Origin: JAICNR01 sp035687725
GTDB lineage: Bacteria > Gemmatimonadota > Gemmatimonadetes > JACCXV01 > JAHWKZ01
Assembly: GCA_035687725.1 (NCBI GenBank)
Contig: DASRVB010000223.1
Span: 1 to 13,395 of the forward strand
Reading direction: 5' to 3'
DNA: 13,395 bases
The notes beneath the pieces were generated by a model. The model made no database searches, was not told the origin of the DNA, and saw nothing but the letters and a program-made list of their open reading frames with translations. Each line of letters starts with the position of its first letter. Position 1 is the stretch's first letter. Positions 1-6,720 of the stretch are shown piece after piece. Made by a program: the position numbers and the translations under genes.

Positions 1-1
1 G

Positions 2-217
2 ATGGGCGAGGGCTCGACGATCGGCGCCGGGACCACGATCCAGGACGTCGAGCGGCTGGTCGAGGCGCGCTCCGAGCCGATGATCGTGATCTCGCCGTTC
101 CAGATGCAGGACGACGATCCGCTGATCCGCGACCTCGTCGACATGGGCCAGCAGGCCCAGGCGGACGCGCTCAAGAACACCCGCAGCAAGGTGACCGTCG
201 TCTACAGGGTCCAGTAG
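2..217 (+). CDS. C-terminal part of an unrecognised protein (5' truncated)
   Basis: The frame is open from the left edge of the window and closes with TAG at 215-217, leaving 71 residues. The ATG at base 2 is just the first codon visible and need not be the true start. The fragment is mixed alpha/beta in character, with a short Gly/Thr-rich stretch (GEGSTIGAGTTIQ), a hydrophobic strand (PMIVISPF), an acidic amphipathic stretch (DDDPLIRDLVDMGQQ) and a C-terminal strand (SKVTVVYRVQ). There is no membrane segment. I do not recognise the family and assign no function. It is convergent with the lipoprotein gene to its right. Confidence 0.6.
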   Translation: MGEGSTIGAGTTIQDVERLVEARSEPMIVISPFQMQDDDPLIRDLVDMGQQAQADALKNTRSKVTVVYRVQ

Positions 218-229
218 GGGACGATGGCG

Positions 230-244
230 CGGCCATGACGGCCG
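230..244. terminator. Possible weak hairpin between convergent genes
   Basis: In the 45-base gap between two convergent stop codons, CGGCC (230-234) and GGCCG (240-244) can pair around the loop ATGAC. There is no T tract on either side. It may help end transcription, but such short GC stems occur by chance in DNA this GC-rich. Confidence 0.2.
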
Positions 245-262
245 GCCGGCGGAATTGGAGCG

Positions 263-751
263 TCAGCTCGACGGGGTGAGCTCGACCTCGCCGGCCTCGA
301 TCTCGATCACCCGGTCGTCGGGGGCGAGCGCCAGCCAGACGGTCACGCGGTACGCCGCGGCGGGAACGTCCTCGCTGAGGATCTCGCCCGCGCTCGTAGG
401 CGGGATCGGGAGCACTGCCGACTCGCCGGGCGCGATCGCCAGGGCGACCGGCTCGGCAGCGCATGCCTCGGGTCCCTCCCAGACCGGCGCCATCCGGGCG
501 CCGCCGATGTCGTAGACCCTGAGCCGGACGGGACAGCCGTCGGCGAACACCAGGGTCTCGGGCATCGTGCCCCGATTCGTGACCCGCACCTCCCCCGCCA
601 GCCGAATCGGCGAATTCGCGACATCGAGGTCCGCGGAGAAGTCCAGGCCCCGCAGGCGGGCCGGGGTGGTCCCATTCGTCGCGGGGGGCGGAGCTTGGCG
701 CGCGCACGCCAGCGCAGCGAGGGCGAGGGCGGCGAAGTGGAGACGGCTCAT
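263..751 (-). CDS. Lipoprotein with BsuPI-like domain
   Basis: A 162-residue protein. The N-terminus is a lipoprotein signal: MSR, a hydrophobic run, then ALAC with Cys16 as the predicted lipidated residue. A short Ala/Pro/Thr-rich linker follows. Residues ~35-160 form one all-beta domain whose landmarks fit the BsuPI (intracellular proteinase inhibitor) family: VTNRG, then PETLVF, then LRVYD, then a VW, then IAPGES. The protein should be membrane-anchored, facing the periplasm or surface. Its ATG shares the bases ATGA with the stop of the methyltransferase gene upstream, so translation is probably coupled. The M16 protease gene lies one gene further up in the same run. BsuPI domains are named after a Bacillus protease inhibitor, but many are uncharacterised, so inhibition of the neighbouring protease is only inference. 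The lipoprotein call is firm; the domain call is moderate. Confidence 0.8.
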   Translation of the reverse strand: MSRLHFAALALAALACARQAPPPATNGTTPARLRGLDFSADLDVANSPIRLAGEVRVTNRGTMPETLVFADGCPVRLRVYDIGGARMAPVWEGPEACAAEPVALAIAPGESAVLPIPPTSAGEILSEDVPAAAYRVTVWLALAPDDRVIEIEAGEVELTPSS

Positions 752-1584
752 CCGGAGGCCGGCCTTCGCGCATACACGAGCCGCGCCTCGGCGGGGAATC
801 GGCAGGTGCCCTCGGGGAAGTACGGGGCGACCCGGCGCTCGACGTCGGAGCGCAGAGCGGCTCGCCCGTCCTCGGGCAGCTCTCCGACCAGCTTCTCGAT
901 CTCGGCGTTCATCGACCGCATGAAATCCCAGAACTCGCCTTGCGAGATCGGCCCCACCACTTCGAAGCGCAATGGCTCGTCTTCGACGTCGGTCCAGCCC
1001 CCCGATTGCAGGAACGAGGCGAGCTTCCCGGCCGGTGCGTAGCGGAATGGATGCGGATCGTCGGGGCCGGGGACCGGCGCGTCGGGCACAGCCTCCCGCA
1101 CCGCGTCCAGGATCTCCCCGAAGAAGGGGTTGCGCTCCCGTTCCCCCCAGACCACGAAGACCGCGCGCCCGGAGGGCTTGAGACTCGAGCGGATCTCCTC
1201 CATCGCGCGCGGCGGATCGGTGAAGAACATGGCGCCGAATCGGCAGGTGACGCCGTCGAAGGCGGAGCGAAACGGCAGCGCCTCGGCCGCGGCGGTGACC
1301 GCGGGGGCGCTTCCACCCAAGGCCTCCGACGCCGTCCTGGCCATCCCATGGGCGAGATCGCTGAGAACGACCGTACCCTCGGGGGCGACCTTCTCGTGGA
1401 GGAGCGCCCCGGGGTCACCGACCCCGCTGGCGACGTCGAGCCAGCGCTCGCCTGCGAGCGGTTTCGCGCGATCGATCATCGCCCGCGACACGGGAGCCGT
1501 GAGCTCGCGCACGACCGCGCCGTTCCGTCGCCACCGTTCCGCGGCTTCGTTCCAGCGCTCCCGTTGTTCCTCCACCCGGCCCAC
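748..1584 (-). CDS. Class I SAM-dependent methyltransferase (Methyltransf_11/UbiE-like)
   Basis: A soluble protein of about 278 residues, predicted to transfer a methyl group from S-adenosylmethionine; the substrate is not readable. Numbered from the GTG at 1584, motif I is LDVASGVG at ~49-56, the acidic residue after strand 2 is Asp76 in LSDLA, motif II is EALPF at ~101-105, and a KPSGRAVFVVW strand follows. This is the usual Rossmann-fold order. The frame stays open to a GTG at 1620, but that start would overlap the M16 gene by 26 bases and lacks a well-placed Shine-Dalgarno. GTG 1584 (AGG nine bases upstream) or GTG 1575 sits just after the M16 stop and begins right before the first helix (VEEQRERW), so I chose 1584. 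The stop overlaps the lipoprotein start as ATGA. The gene is probably co-transcribed with M16. Confidence 0.88.
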   Translation of the reverse strand: MGRVEEQRERWNEAAERWRRNGAVVRELTAPVSRAMIDRAKPLAGERWLDVASGVGDPGALLHEKVAPEGTVVLSDLAHGMARTASEALGGSAPAVTAAAEALPFRSAFDGVTCRFGAMFFTDPPRAMEEIRSSLKPSGRAVFVVWGERERNPFFGEILDAVREAVPDAPVPGPDDPHPFRYAPAGKLASFLQSGGWTDVEDEPLRFEVVGPISQGEFWDFMRSMNAEIEKLVGELPEDGRAALRSDVERRVAPYFPEGTCRFPAEARLVYARRPASG

Positions 1585-1594
1585 GTCCCGGAAC

Positions 1595-4471
1595 CTAATC
1601 GTCCTGCTGCCGCGGACCACCGGCCGCGTCCGGTCTCTCCCCCTCCTCCAGCATGCCCTCCGACGCCGGCACCAGCGTGACGCGCACGAATCGGTCCGCC
1701 GGGAGCCAGCGTCGCGCCGCTGCGGTGATGGTGGCAGCGTCCAGAGCGGCGATCCGCTCCTCCTCCTCGAGGATCCGCTCCGGTTCCAGGCTGTTCGTCC
1801 AGGCGTCCTCGAGCTGGGCGATCCACCAGGAGTTCTCCCGCAGATCGGTCTCGAGCCTGCGCCGCTGGGTCTCCCTCACCTTCGCGACCGTCTCCTCGTC
1901 GGCCCCCTCCTTCACGGTCTCTATCTCCATGAAGAGCGTGTCGGCCAGCGCGTCGATGCGCACGGGGTCGGCGCCGAAACCGAGCCGCACCTGGTACTCC
2001 TCGTCCGGCCAGCGCTGGAGCCACCCGGCGACCCGCACGCCGTACGTTCCGCCGAGGTCCTCGCGCAGAGTCTCGCGCAGACGGATCCGGAGATACTCGA
2101 TCAGCGAGTGCATGGCGTAGCGGTCCTCCGGTGTCCACGCGGCGTCGCCGGCGAAGACGATTTCCGTCTGGCCCTTGGGCTCTATCCCCTTCCGCACGGT
2201 CTTCACGACGACGCCCGGCGGCGGGTCGATCCCGTTGTCCACCCACGTCTCCTCGCGATTCGTCGAAGGCAGGCTCCCGAGCCATTGCCGGACGAGCGGC
2301 AGGAGCGTGTAGGGATCGAAAGCGCCGACGAGGAAGAACGTGAAATCCCCGGCGTCGGCGAAGCGGCTCTCGTAGATCGCGTGCGCGCGTCCGAGATCGA
2401 TTCGCTCGACGTTCTCGACCGTCGGGAGCCAGGCCCGCGGATGATGCTGGGCGAGAGTCAGCGCGAGCGTGTCCTGGAAGACCGCCTCCGGACTCGCCGA
2501 TCGATTGGCGAACGACGTCCGGAGCCGCTGCCGGAAGGCCTCGAAGGATTCCGGGTCCTGACGTGGAGCAGTGGCGTAGAGCCAGACCAGCTCGAGCATG
2601 CTTTCCAGATCCTCGGGGGACGCGCTGCCGGAGAACCCCTCGTGGAGGCCGTCGACGAAGGGACGCAGGGTGACCTTCTTTCCGGCCAGCGTCTTCTCCA
2701 GGGCGATCAGACTTCTGTCCGCGACACCGCCCTCGTGCACGATGCCGCCCGCGAACGCGGCGGTCACGACCAGCGAATCGGGCGCGATCGACGTGCCGCC
2801 AGGGCTCCACGCCCGAAGCAGGATCTCGTCGGCCTTGAAGTCCGTCGGCCGGGCGACGACGCGGACGCCGTTGTCGAAGGTCCACTCGATGGCGCCGATC
2901 GCCTCGAAGGTCCGAGTCGCCGTGAGTTTCCCGGGACGTGGTGGCGCCTCGACCAGGGGGCCGCTCGCGACGTCGTCTCTCCAGCTCTCGATGTCGGCCG
3001 TCTCGACCGCCTTTACGACGGCCAGCAGTTCCTGATCCGAGGGCGCGCTGAGCCCCTCCTTCTCGGGTGAGCTCACGACGACCACCCGATCCTCCTCGGT
3101 CAGCCATTCGTCGGCGACCCTGTTCACCTCCTCCAGCGTGACCTCGGGCAGGAACCGCTGATGGAGCTGCCACTCCGTTTCAATGCCGGGCGCCGGCTCG
3201 TCCGCGAGAAAATGCCCCATGTACTGATCGACGTAGCGCTGCGATTCCGTCTTCTCGCGTTCCAGGTACGCGCTCTCCACCTCGCGCAGGAGCTCGGCCT
3301 TCGCGCGCTCGAGCTCGGTGGGGTTGAATCCGTGACGTGCGGCGCGATCGGCCTCGGTCAGGAGCGCCTCGACCCCTTCCTCGGCGCCGCCATCAGGGAC
3401 GACCGCCCCCAGGATCGACACCTCGATCGGACGCACGAAGCGGCCCTGACCGGCGAACGCGGCGATGAAGGGCGCGCCGGATCGCTGGACGATCTCCTCG
3501 AAGCGCGCGTTCAGCATGCGAGCGTGGAGAGCCTCGACGATCGAGCGCCGGTAGGCCGCTACTGTCCCCGCTTCGCGAAGCGGGCGCTTGTTGTAGACGG
3601 TGACACGCGTCACCCGCGCCTCCGGGTCGGTCGCGACGGATACGAGCGTCTCCGTATGGGCGGGGACCGGGAACTGCTCCCGCGGACGCGGCTGTCCGCG
3701 CGCCGGGAGCGCCCCGAAATGACGCTCGATCTTGGCGACCATGGAGTCGGCGTCGAAGTCGCCGACCGCGATCACCGCCATGAGCTCAGGACGATACCAG
3801 TCCTCGTAGAAGCGCCGGACGGCCTCCACGGGCGCATCCTCGATCACTTCCTTGCGGCCGATGGGAAGCCGCTCTGCATAGCGCGAGTCCCGGAAGATCA
3901 CCGGCAGGTGTTCGTCGAACATCCGCATCTCGGCGCCCCGACCCAGGCGCCACTCCTCGACCACGACCAGTCGCTCCCGGGCGAGTGCACCGGGTTCCAG
4001 CGCGATCCCCTGCGCCCAGTCACCGAGGATCTGCAAAGCCGTGTCCACGATCGCCGTGCTGTCGGTCGGCACGGTCAGCATGTATACGGTCTCGTCGAAG
4101 CTCGTGAAGGCGTTGACATCGGGGCCGAAGCGCATCCCGATCGACTCCAGGTAGTCGACCAGCTCCTTCTCGCCGAAATGCGTGGTTCCGTTGAACGCCA
4201 TGTGCTCGAGCAGATGCGCGAGCCCGCGCTGGTCCTCGCCCTCGAACACCGAGCCCGCGTCGACCACGAGCCGCAGCTCGGCGCGCTCGCGGGGCTCGCG
4301 GTTCTGGCGAACGTAGTACTGCAGACCGTTGGGCAGCGTGCCGTTGACGACCCGCGGATCGAGTGCGAGCGTGTCGCTCGTACCGAGCGCGCCGATCGCC
4401 TCCTGCGCCGCGGCCGGAGAAGCGCAGAGGACGATGAGCACGAGCGCGGACAGGACCATCGAGAATTTCAC
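1595..4471 (-). CDS. Secreted M16 family zinc metalloprotease (pitrilysin/PqqL-like, two-domain)
   Basis: A 958-residue protein. Residues 1-22 are a Sec signal peptide (short basic start, hydrophobic core, ASPAAAQ cleavage region), so it acts in the periplasm or outside. The inverted zinc motif HxxEH is H86-L-L-E89-H90 in AHLLEHMAFNGT; the third ligand is the Glu in VVVEEWRLG at E172/E173. The order is M16 N-terminal domain (~35-190), M16 C-type domain (~210-390), then a second N-type domain from ~510 (IEWTFDNGVRVV) without HxxEH, and a last C-type domain (~690-880). A catalytic half plus an inactive half is normal for the family and forms the clamshell chamber that degrades peptides. The start is GTG 4471, with GGGGGG three bases upstream; an ATG four codons in is the alternative. 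The methyltransferase and lipoprotein follow on the same strand, and the permease gene lies 42 bases upstream. Confidence 0.95.
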   Translation of the reverse strand: MKFSMVLSALVLIVLCASPAAAQEAIGALGTSDTLALDPRVVNGTLPNGLQYYVRQNREPRERAELRLVVDAGSVFEGEDQRGLAHLLEHMAFNGTTHFGEKELVDYLESIGMRFGPDVNAFTSFDETVYMLTVPTDSTAIVDTALQILGDWAQGIALEPGALARERLVVVEEWRLGRGAEMRMFDEHLPVIFRDSRYAERLPIGRKEVIEDAPVEAVRRFYEDWYRPELMAVIAVGDFDADSMVAKIERHFGALPARGQPRPREQFPVPAHTETLVSVATDPEARVTRVTVYNKRPLREAGTVAAYRRSIVEALHARMLNARFEEIVQRSGAPFIAAFAGQGRFVRPIEVSILGAVVPDGGAEEGVEALLTEADRAARHGFNPTELERAKAELLREVESAYLEREKTESQRYVDQYMGHFLADEPAPGIETEWQLHQRFLPEVTLEEVNRVADEWLTEEDRVVVVSSPEKEGLSAPSDQELLAVVKAVETADIESWRDDVASGPLVEAPPRPGKLTATRTFEAIGAIEWTFDNGVRVVARPTDFKADEILLRAWSPGGTSIAPDSLVVTAAFAGGIVHEGGVADRSLIALEKTLAGKKVTLRPFVDGLHEGFSGSASPEDLESMLELVWLYATAPRQDPESFEAFRQRLRTSFANRSASPEAVFQDTLALTLAQHHPRAWLPTVENVERIDLGRAHAIYESRFADAGDFTFFLVGAFDPYTLLPLVRQWLGSLPSTNREETWVDNGIDPPPGVVVKTVRKGIEPKGQTEIVFAGDAAWTPEDRYAMHSLIEYLRIRLRETLREDLGGTYGVRVAGWLQRWPDEEYQVRLGFGADPVRIDALADTLFMEIETVKEGADEETVAKVRETQRRRLETDLRENSWWIAQLEDAWTNSLEPERILEEEERIAALDAATITAAARRWLPADRFVRVTLVPASEGMLEEGERPDAAGGPRQQDD

Positions 4472-4513
4472 GTACCCCCCATTGTAACCGAGGCTGGACG
4501 AATCCCGCTACGG

Positions 4514-5593
4514 TCAGCGACCCAGGAACTCGCCGACCGGGGCAAGCGGCTCGATGTTGTCGCAGAGAATCTTGAGCATCGCCATGAGCGGGACGGCGAT
4601 GAGAGCGCCGGGGATGCCCCACAGCCAGCCCCAGAAGACGAGGCCCACGAACACGACCACCGGATTGAGCGTCAGCCTCCGCCCCATGATCGTCGGTGTG
4701 AGGAAGTAGCCCTCGGCGAAGTTGATGGCGAAGTAGAGAAGCGGCGGCACGAGCGCCCGGCCGATGTCCTCGAACGTCAGGACCGAGGCGATCGCGATCA
4801 GCGAGAGCGTGACGAGCGAGCCCAGGTACGGCACGTAGTTGAGGAGCCCGGCGACGACTCCCCACAGCGCGGGGTTCGGCATTCCGACCGCCCACATCGC
4901 GAGCCCTACCGCGAGGCCGAGGGCGGCGTTGATGAGCGTCACCGTGCTGAGATAGGTCGAGATGTGGAGCTCGGTCTGCCGGGCGATCTCGACGGCCCGG
5001 CGCTTGTCCTCGAGGCGCGGAAGGATCCGGATCAGCTTGCGAAGGAAGAAGTCTCCCGAGGCGAGGAGAAAGTAGAGGAGGATCAGGACCACCACCGCAC
5101 CGCCCAGGAACGCCTGGGTCCGGCTGAGGAGCGCACTCGTCCACGTCCCGCCCCGGACCGTCACTTCCGGCGCTCCCGCCGCGCCGTCCCCGCTCAGCTC
5201 GGCGACCTCGTCCTCCACCTTCTGCGCGGCCTCCTGCACCTGCTCGACCGACCCCCGCAGCCCGCGCACCCGCTGCTCGATCCGCTCGACACCCTCGGGG
5301 GTCTTCCGGAGCCACACCGCCGCAGGCCCCGAGAGCCGCTCGATCCCGAGCGCCACCATCCCGAGGAGCGCGAGGATCACCAGCAGAGCGCCGACCGGCA
5401 TCGGCACGTGGAGCCGCCTCAGGCCCCGCACGACCGGCGAGAGCAGGAAGTTGAGGATCGTCGCCACGACGAGGGGCAGCAGGAAGGGGCGCGCGAAGTA
5501 GAGCGTGTAGAGGGAGAGCAGGACGAAGATCCCGCTCACCGCCACCGTGGCCGCGAAGGGCCACTCCCGCCCGCCGTCTCGTCCGGCGCTCAT
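4514..5593 (-). CDS. AI-2E family transporter (PerM-like membrane permease)
   Basis: A 359-residue polytopic inner-membrane protein. An N-terminal pair of membrane helices (~13-55) is followed by one at ~65-83, a charged coiled-coil-like segment (~98-133, rich in Glu/Gln/Arg), and then several C-terminal helices from ~161 to the end. Family hallmarks are NYVPYLGSL at 252-260 and PTIMGRRLTLNP at ~300-311. The family is named after E. coli TqsA, but members also act as ion/proton antiporters or have no known substrate, so quorum-signal export should not be assumed. The frame is open to a TTG at 5653, but ATG 5593 has a strong GGGGAGG Shine-Dalgarno at good spacing and yields a typical N-terminus. 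It may head the minus-strand operon with M16, 42 bases downstream, and is divergent from the CADD-like gene. Confidence 0.93.
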   Translation of the reverse strand: MSAGRDGGREWPFAATVAVSGIFVLLSLYTLYFARPFLLPLVVATILNFLLSPVVRGLRRLHVPMPVGALLVILALLGMVALGIERLSGPAAVWLRKTPEGVERIEQRVRGLRGSVEQVQEAAQKVEDEVAELSGDGAAGAPEVTVRGGTWTSALLSRTQAFLGGAVVVLILLYFLLASGDFFLRKLIRILPRLEDKRRAVEIARQTELHISTYLSTVTLINAALGLAVGLAMWAVGMPNPALWGVVAGLLNYVPYLGSLVTLSLIAIASVLTFEDIGRALVPPLLYFAINFAEGYFLTPTIMGRRLTLNPVVVFVGLVFWGWLWGIPGALIAVPLMAMLKILCDNIEPLAPVGEFLGR

Positions 5594-5617
5594 CCGCGCC
5601 TCCCCGGCGCCCGGCGA

Positions 5618-5645
5618 TTGCCCGTCCTCCGGACGGTGGTAGATT
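5618..5645 (+). promoter_or_regulatory. Candidate promoter with internal inverted repeat for the CADD-like gene
   Basis: In the 89-base divergent gap, TTGCCC (5618-5623) and TAGATT (5640-5645) are separated by 16 bases and resemble sigma-70 -35 and -10 boxes, about 37 bases before the GTG start at 5683. Between them CCGTCC and GGACGG form an inverted repeat (5622-5636) with a 3-base centre, a possible operator or a chance GC palindrome. This is a visual match only. Confidence 0.3.
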
Positions 5646-5682
5646 GGCGGCAACCTGCCTTCACCCTCGACCGGAGAGAGCC

Positions 5683-6360
5683 GTGGACCCGCTGAACGCG
5701 ATCGAGCGCCTGATCGAAGATCGACACGTCCTCAAGCATCCGTTCTACGTCGCGTGGCGCGAGGGCACGTTGCCGCGCGAGGCCTTGCGCACCTACGCGG
5801 CCCAGTACTATCAGCACGTGCGGGCATTCCCGACGTACATCTCCGCGCTCCACTCGCGTTGTGAGGACCTCGAGACCCGCCAGGCCTTGCTCGAGAATCT
5901 GCGGGACGAGGAAGAGGGCCCCGAGAATCATCCGGCGCTCTGGCTCCGGTTCGCCGCCGCCGTCGGATGCATGGAGGGCGAGGCGGAGTCCGCCCGGCCG
6001 CTGCCCGAGACCGCGGATGCCGTCGCGGCATTCCGCGCGGCGGTCGGCGAAGGGTCGGTCACCAGGGGCCTGGCAGCTCTGTGGGCCTACGAGTCGATGG
6101 TGCCGGTCGTCGCGGCGGAGAAGATCCGGGGCCTCGCCGAGCATTACGGCGTCGTCGGCTCCCCGGGCACCGATTATTTCGAGGTTCATCGCATCCTCGA
6201 CGTGGAGCATGCAGCTGCGACTCGCGCTCTCGTCGCCGGTCGCCTTACCGGAGCCGCCGAGGCTCGGGAAGCGGAGCTCGGCGCCACGCAGGCGACAGTG
6301 GCCGTAGCGCGGATCCTGGACGGCGTCTGCCGGGTCCACGGAATCGCGCGCGCGGCCTGA
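5683..6360 (+). CDS. CADD-like diiron protein, candidate self-sacrificing p-aminobenzoate synthase
   Basis: A 225-residue all-helical protein of the TenA/PqqC/haem-oxygenase-like fold, cytosolic, with no signal peptide. It matches Chlamydia CADD (CT610) closely, e.g. KHPFYVAW, AFPTYISALHSRCEDLE, AYES and EKIRGL. Against my recalled CADD sequence the offset is a constant five residues with no gap. Diiron ligands are E76, H83, E137, H169, D173 and H176 (CADD E81, H88, E142, H174, D178, H181). Tyr22 and Lys147 align with CADD Tyr27 and Lys152, reported to supply the ring and amino group of pABA for folate. The chosen start is GTG 5683, with GGAGAGAG ending just upstream (GGAG at 6-base spacing). 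An upstream in-frame TTG at 5644 has no good site. Pipelines may label it TenA, thiaminase II or iron-containing redox enzyme. No folate gene is adjacent. Confidence 0.88.
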   Translation: MDPLNAIERLIEDRHVLKHPFYVAWREGTLPREALRTYAAQYYQHVRAFPTYISALHSRCEDLETRQALLENLRDEEEGPENHPALWLRFAAAVGCMEGEAESARPLPETADAVAAFRAAVGEGSVTRGLAALWAYESMVPVVAAEKIRGLAEHYGVVGSPGTDYFEVHRILDVEHAAATRALVAGRLTGAAEAREAELGATQATVAVARILDGVCRVHGIARAA

Positions 6361-6377
6361 CCGCTCGATCGCTGGTG

Positions 6378-6397
6378 GCGGGCCCGACCGAGCCCGC
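6378..6397. terminator. Possible bidirectional terminator hairpin between convergent genes
   Basis: GCGGGC (6378-6383) pairs with GCCCGC (6392-6397) around an 8-base loop, in the short gap between the stop codons of the CADD-like gene and the GlsB-like gene. There is no T tract on either strand, so if it works it is not a classic intrinsic terminator. Confidence 0.3.
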
Positions 6398-6654
6398 TAC
6401 CGGCGCTTCCGGAAGATGAGCCCGAAGACGAGGAGCAGCAGGAAGGCGCCGAGGATCGCCCAGCCCAGGCTCGACCACGAGAACTCGTCGACCCCGCCGT
6501 AGCCCATCGACTGGCCGATGAAGCCGCCCAGCAAGCCGCCCGCGATGCCGAGGACCATCGTCATCAGGCATCCGCCGCGCTGATCCCCCGGCATGAGGAG
6601 CTTGGCGATCGCCCCCGCGACGAGACCCAGCACGATCCACGCAAGAACACCCAT
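6397..6654 (-). CDS. GlsB/YeaQ/YmgE family (transglycosylase-associated) small membrane protein
   Basis: An 85-residue integral membrane protein, the usual length for the family. There are three hydrophobic segments (~3-21, ~30-50, ~58-80). The second carries the glycine-rich pattern LGIAGGLLGGFIG after the conserved loop MPGDQRGG, and the protein ends with the basic tail FRKRR. Members are often induced by stress or in stationary phase; their molecular role is unsettled and the transglycosylase-associated name is historical. The ATG start is preceded by AAGGGGG about six bases away. The gene stands alone: convergent with the CADD-like gene and divergent from the patatin gene, with a 66-base gap. 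Confidence 0.92.
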   Translation of the reverse strand: MGVLAWIVLGLVAGAIAKLLMPGDQRGGCLMTMVLGIAGGLLGGFIGQSMGYGGVDEFSWSSLGWAILGAFLLLLVFGLIFRKRR

Positions 6655-6720
6655 CGTAGGCCCCCTTCCCGTTCAGGTCTCCGCCCGCCCCCGGGCGGCT
6701 GAGGCCAAGCTAGCCGCGGG

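Noticed and set aside
1595..3000. Missing HxxEH in the second half of the M16 protease as a sign of decay
   Set aside because: An inactive second half is normal for two-domain M16 proteases.
1130..3070. A 646-codon + strand open frame antisense to the methyltransferase and M16 genes
   Set aside because: Its composition is typical of a GC-rich antisense shadow; it crosses two well-supported genes and has no recognisable motif.
1476..3173. A 565-codon minus-strand frame overlapping the M16 gene
   Set aside because: It is an alternative frame rich in Arg/Gly, with no domain and no independent start signal.
4514..5593. Quorum-sensing role from the AI-2E family name
   Set aside because: No luxS, lsr or receptor gene is nearby, and the family includes members with other substrates.
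3161..5695. An 844-codon open frame on the + strand, antisense to the M16 and permease genes
   Set aside because: It is an opposite-strand shadow. It is loaded with Arg, His, Asp and Glu without domain motifs, while the minus-strand frames show clear M16 and AI-2E signatures.
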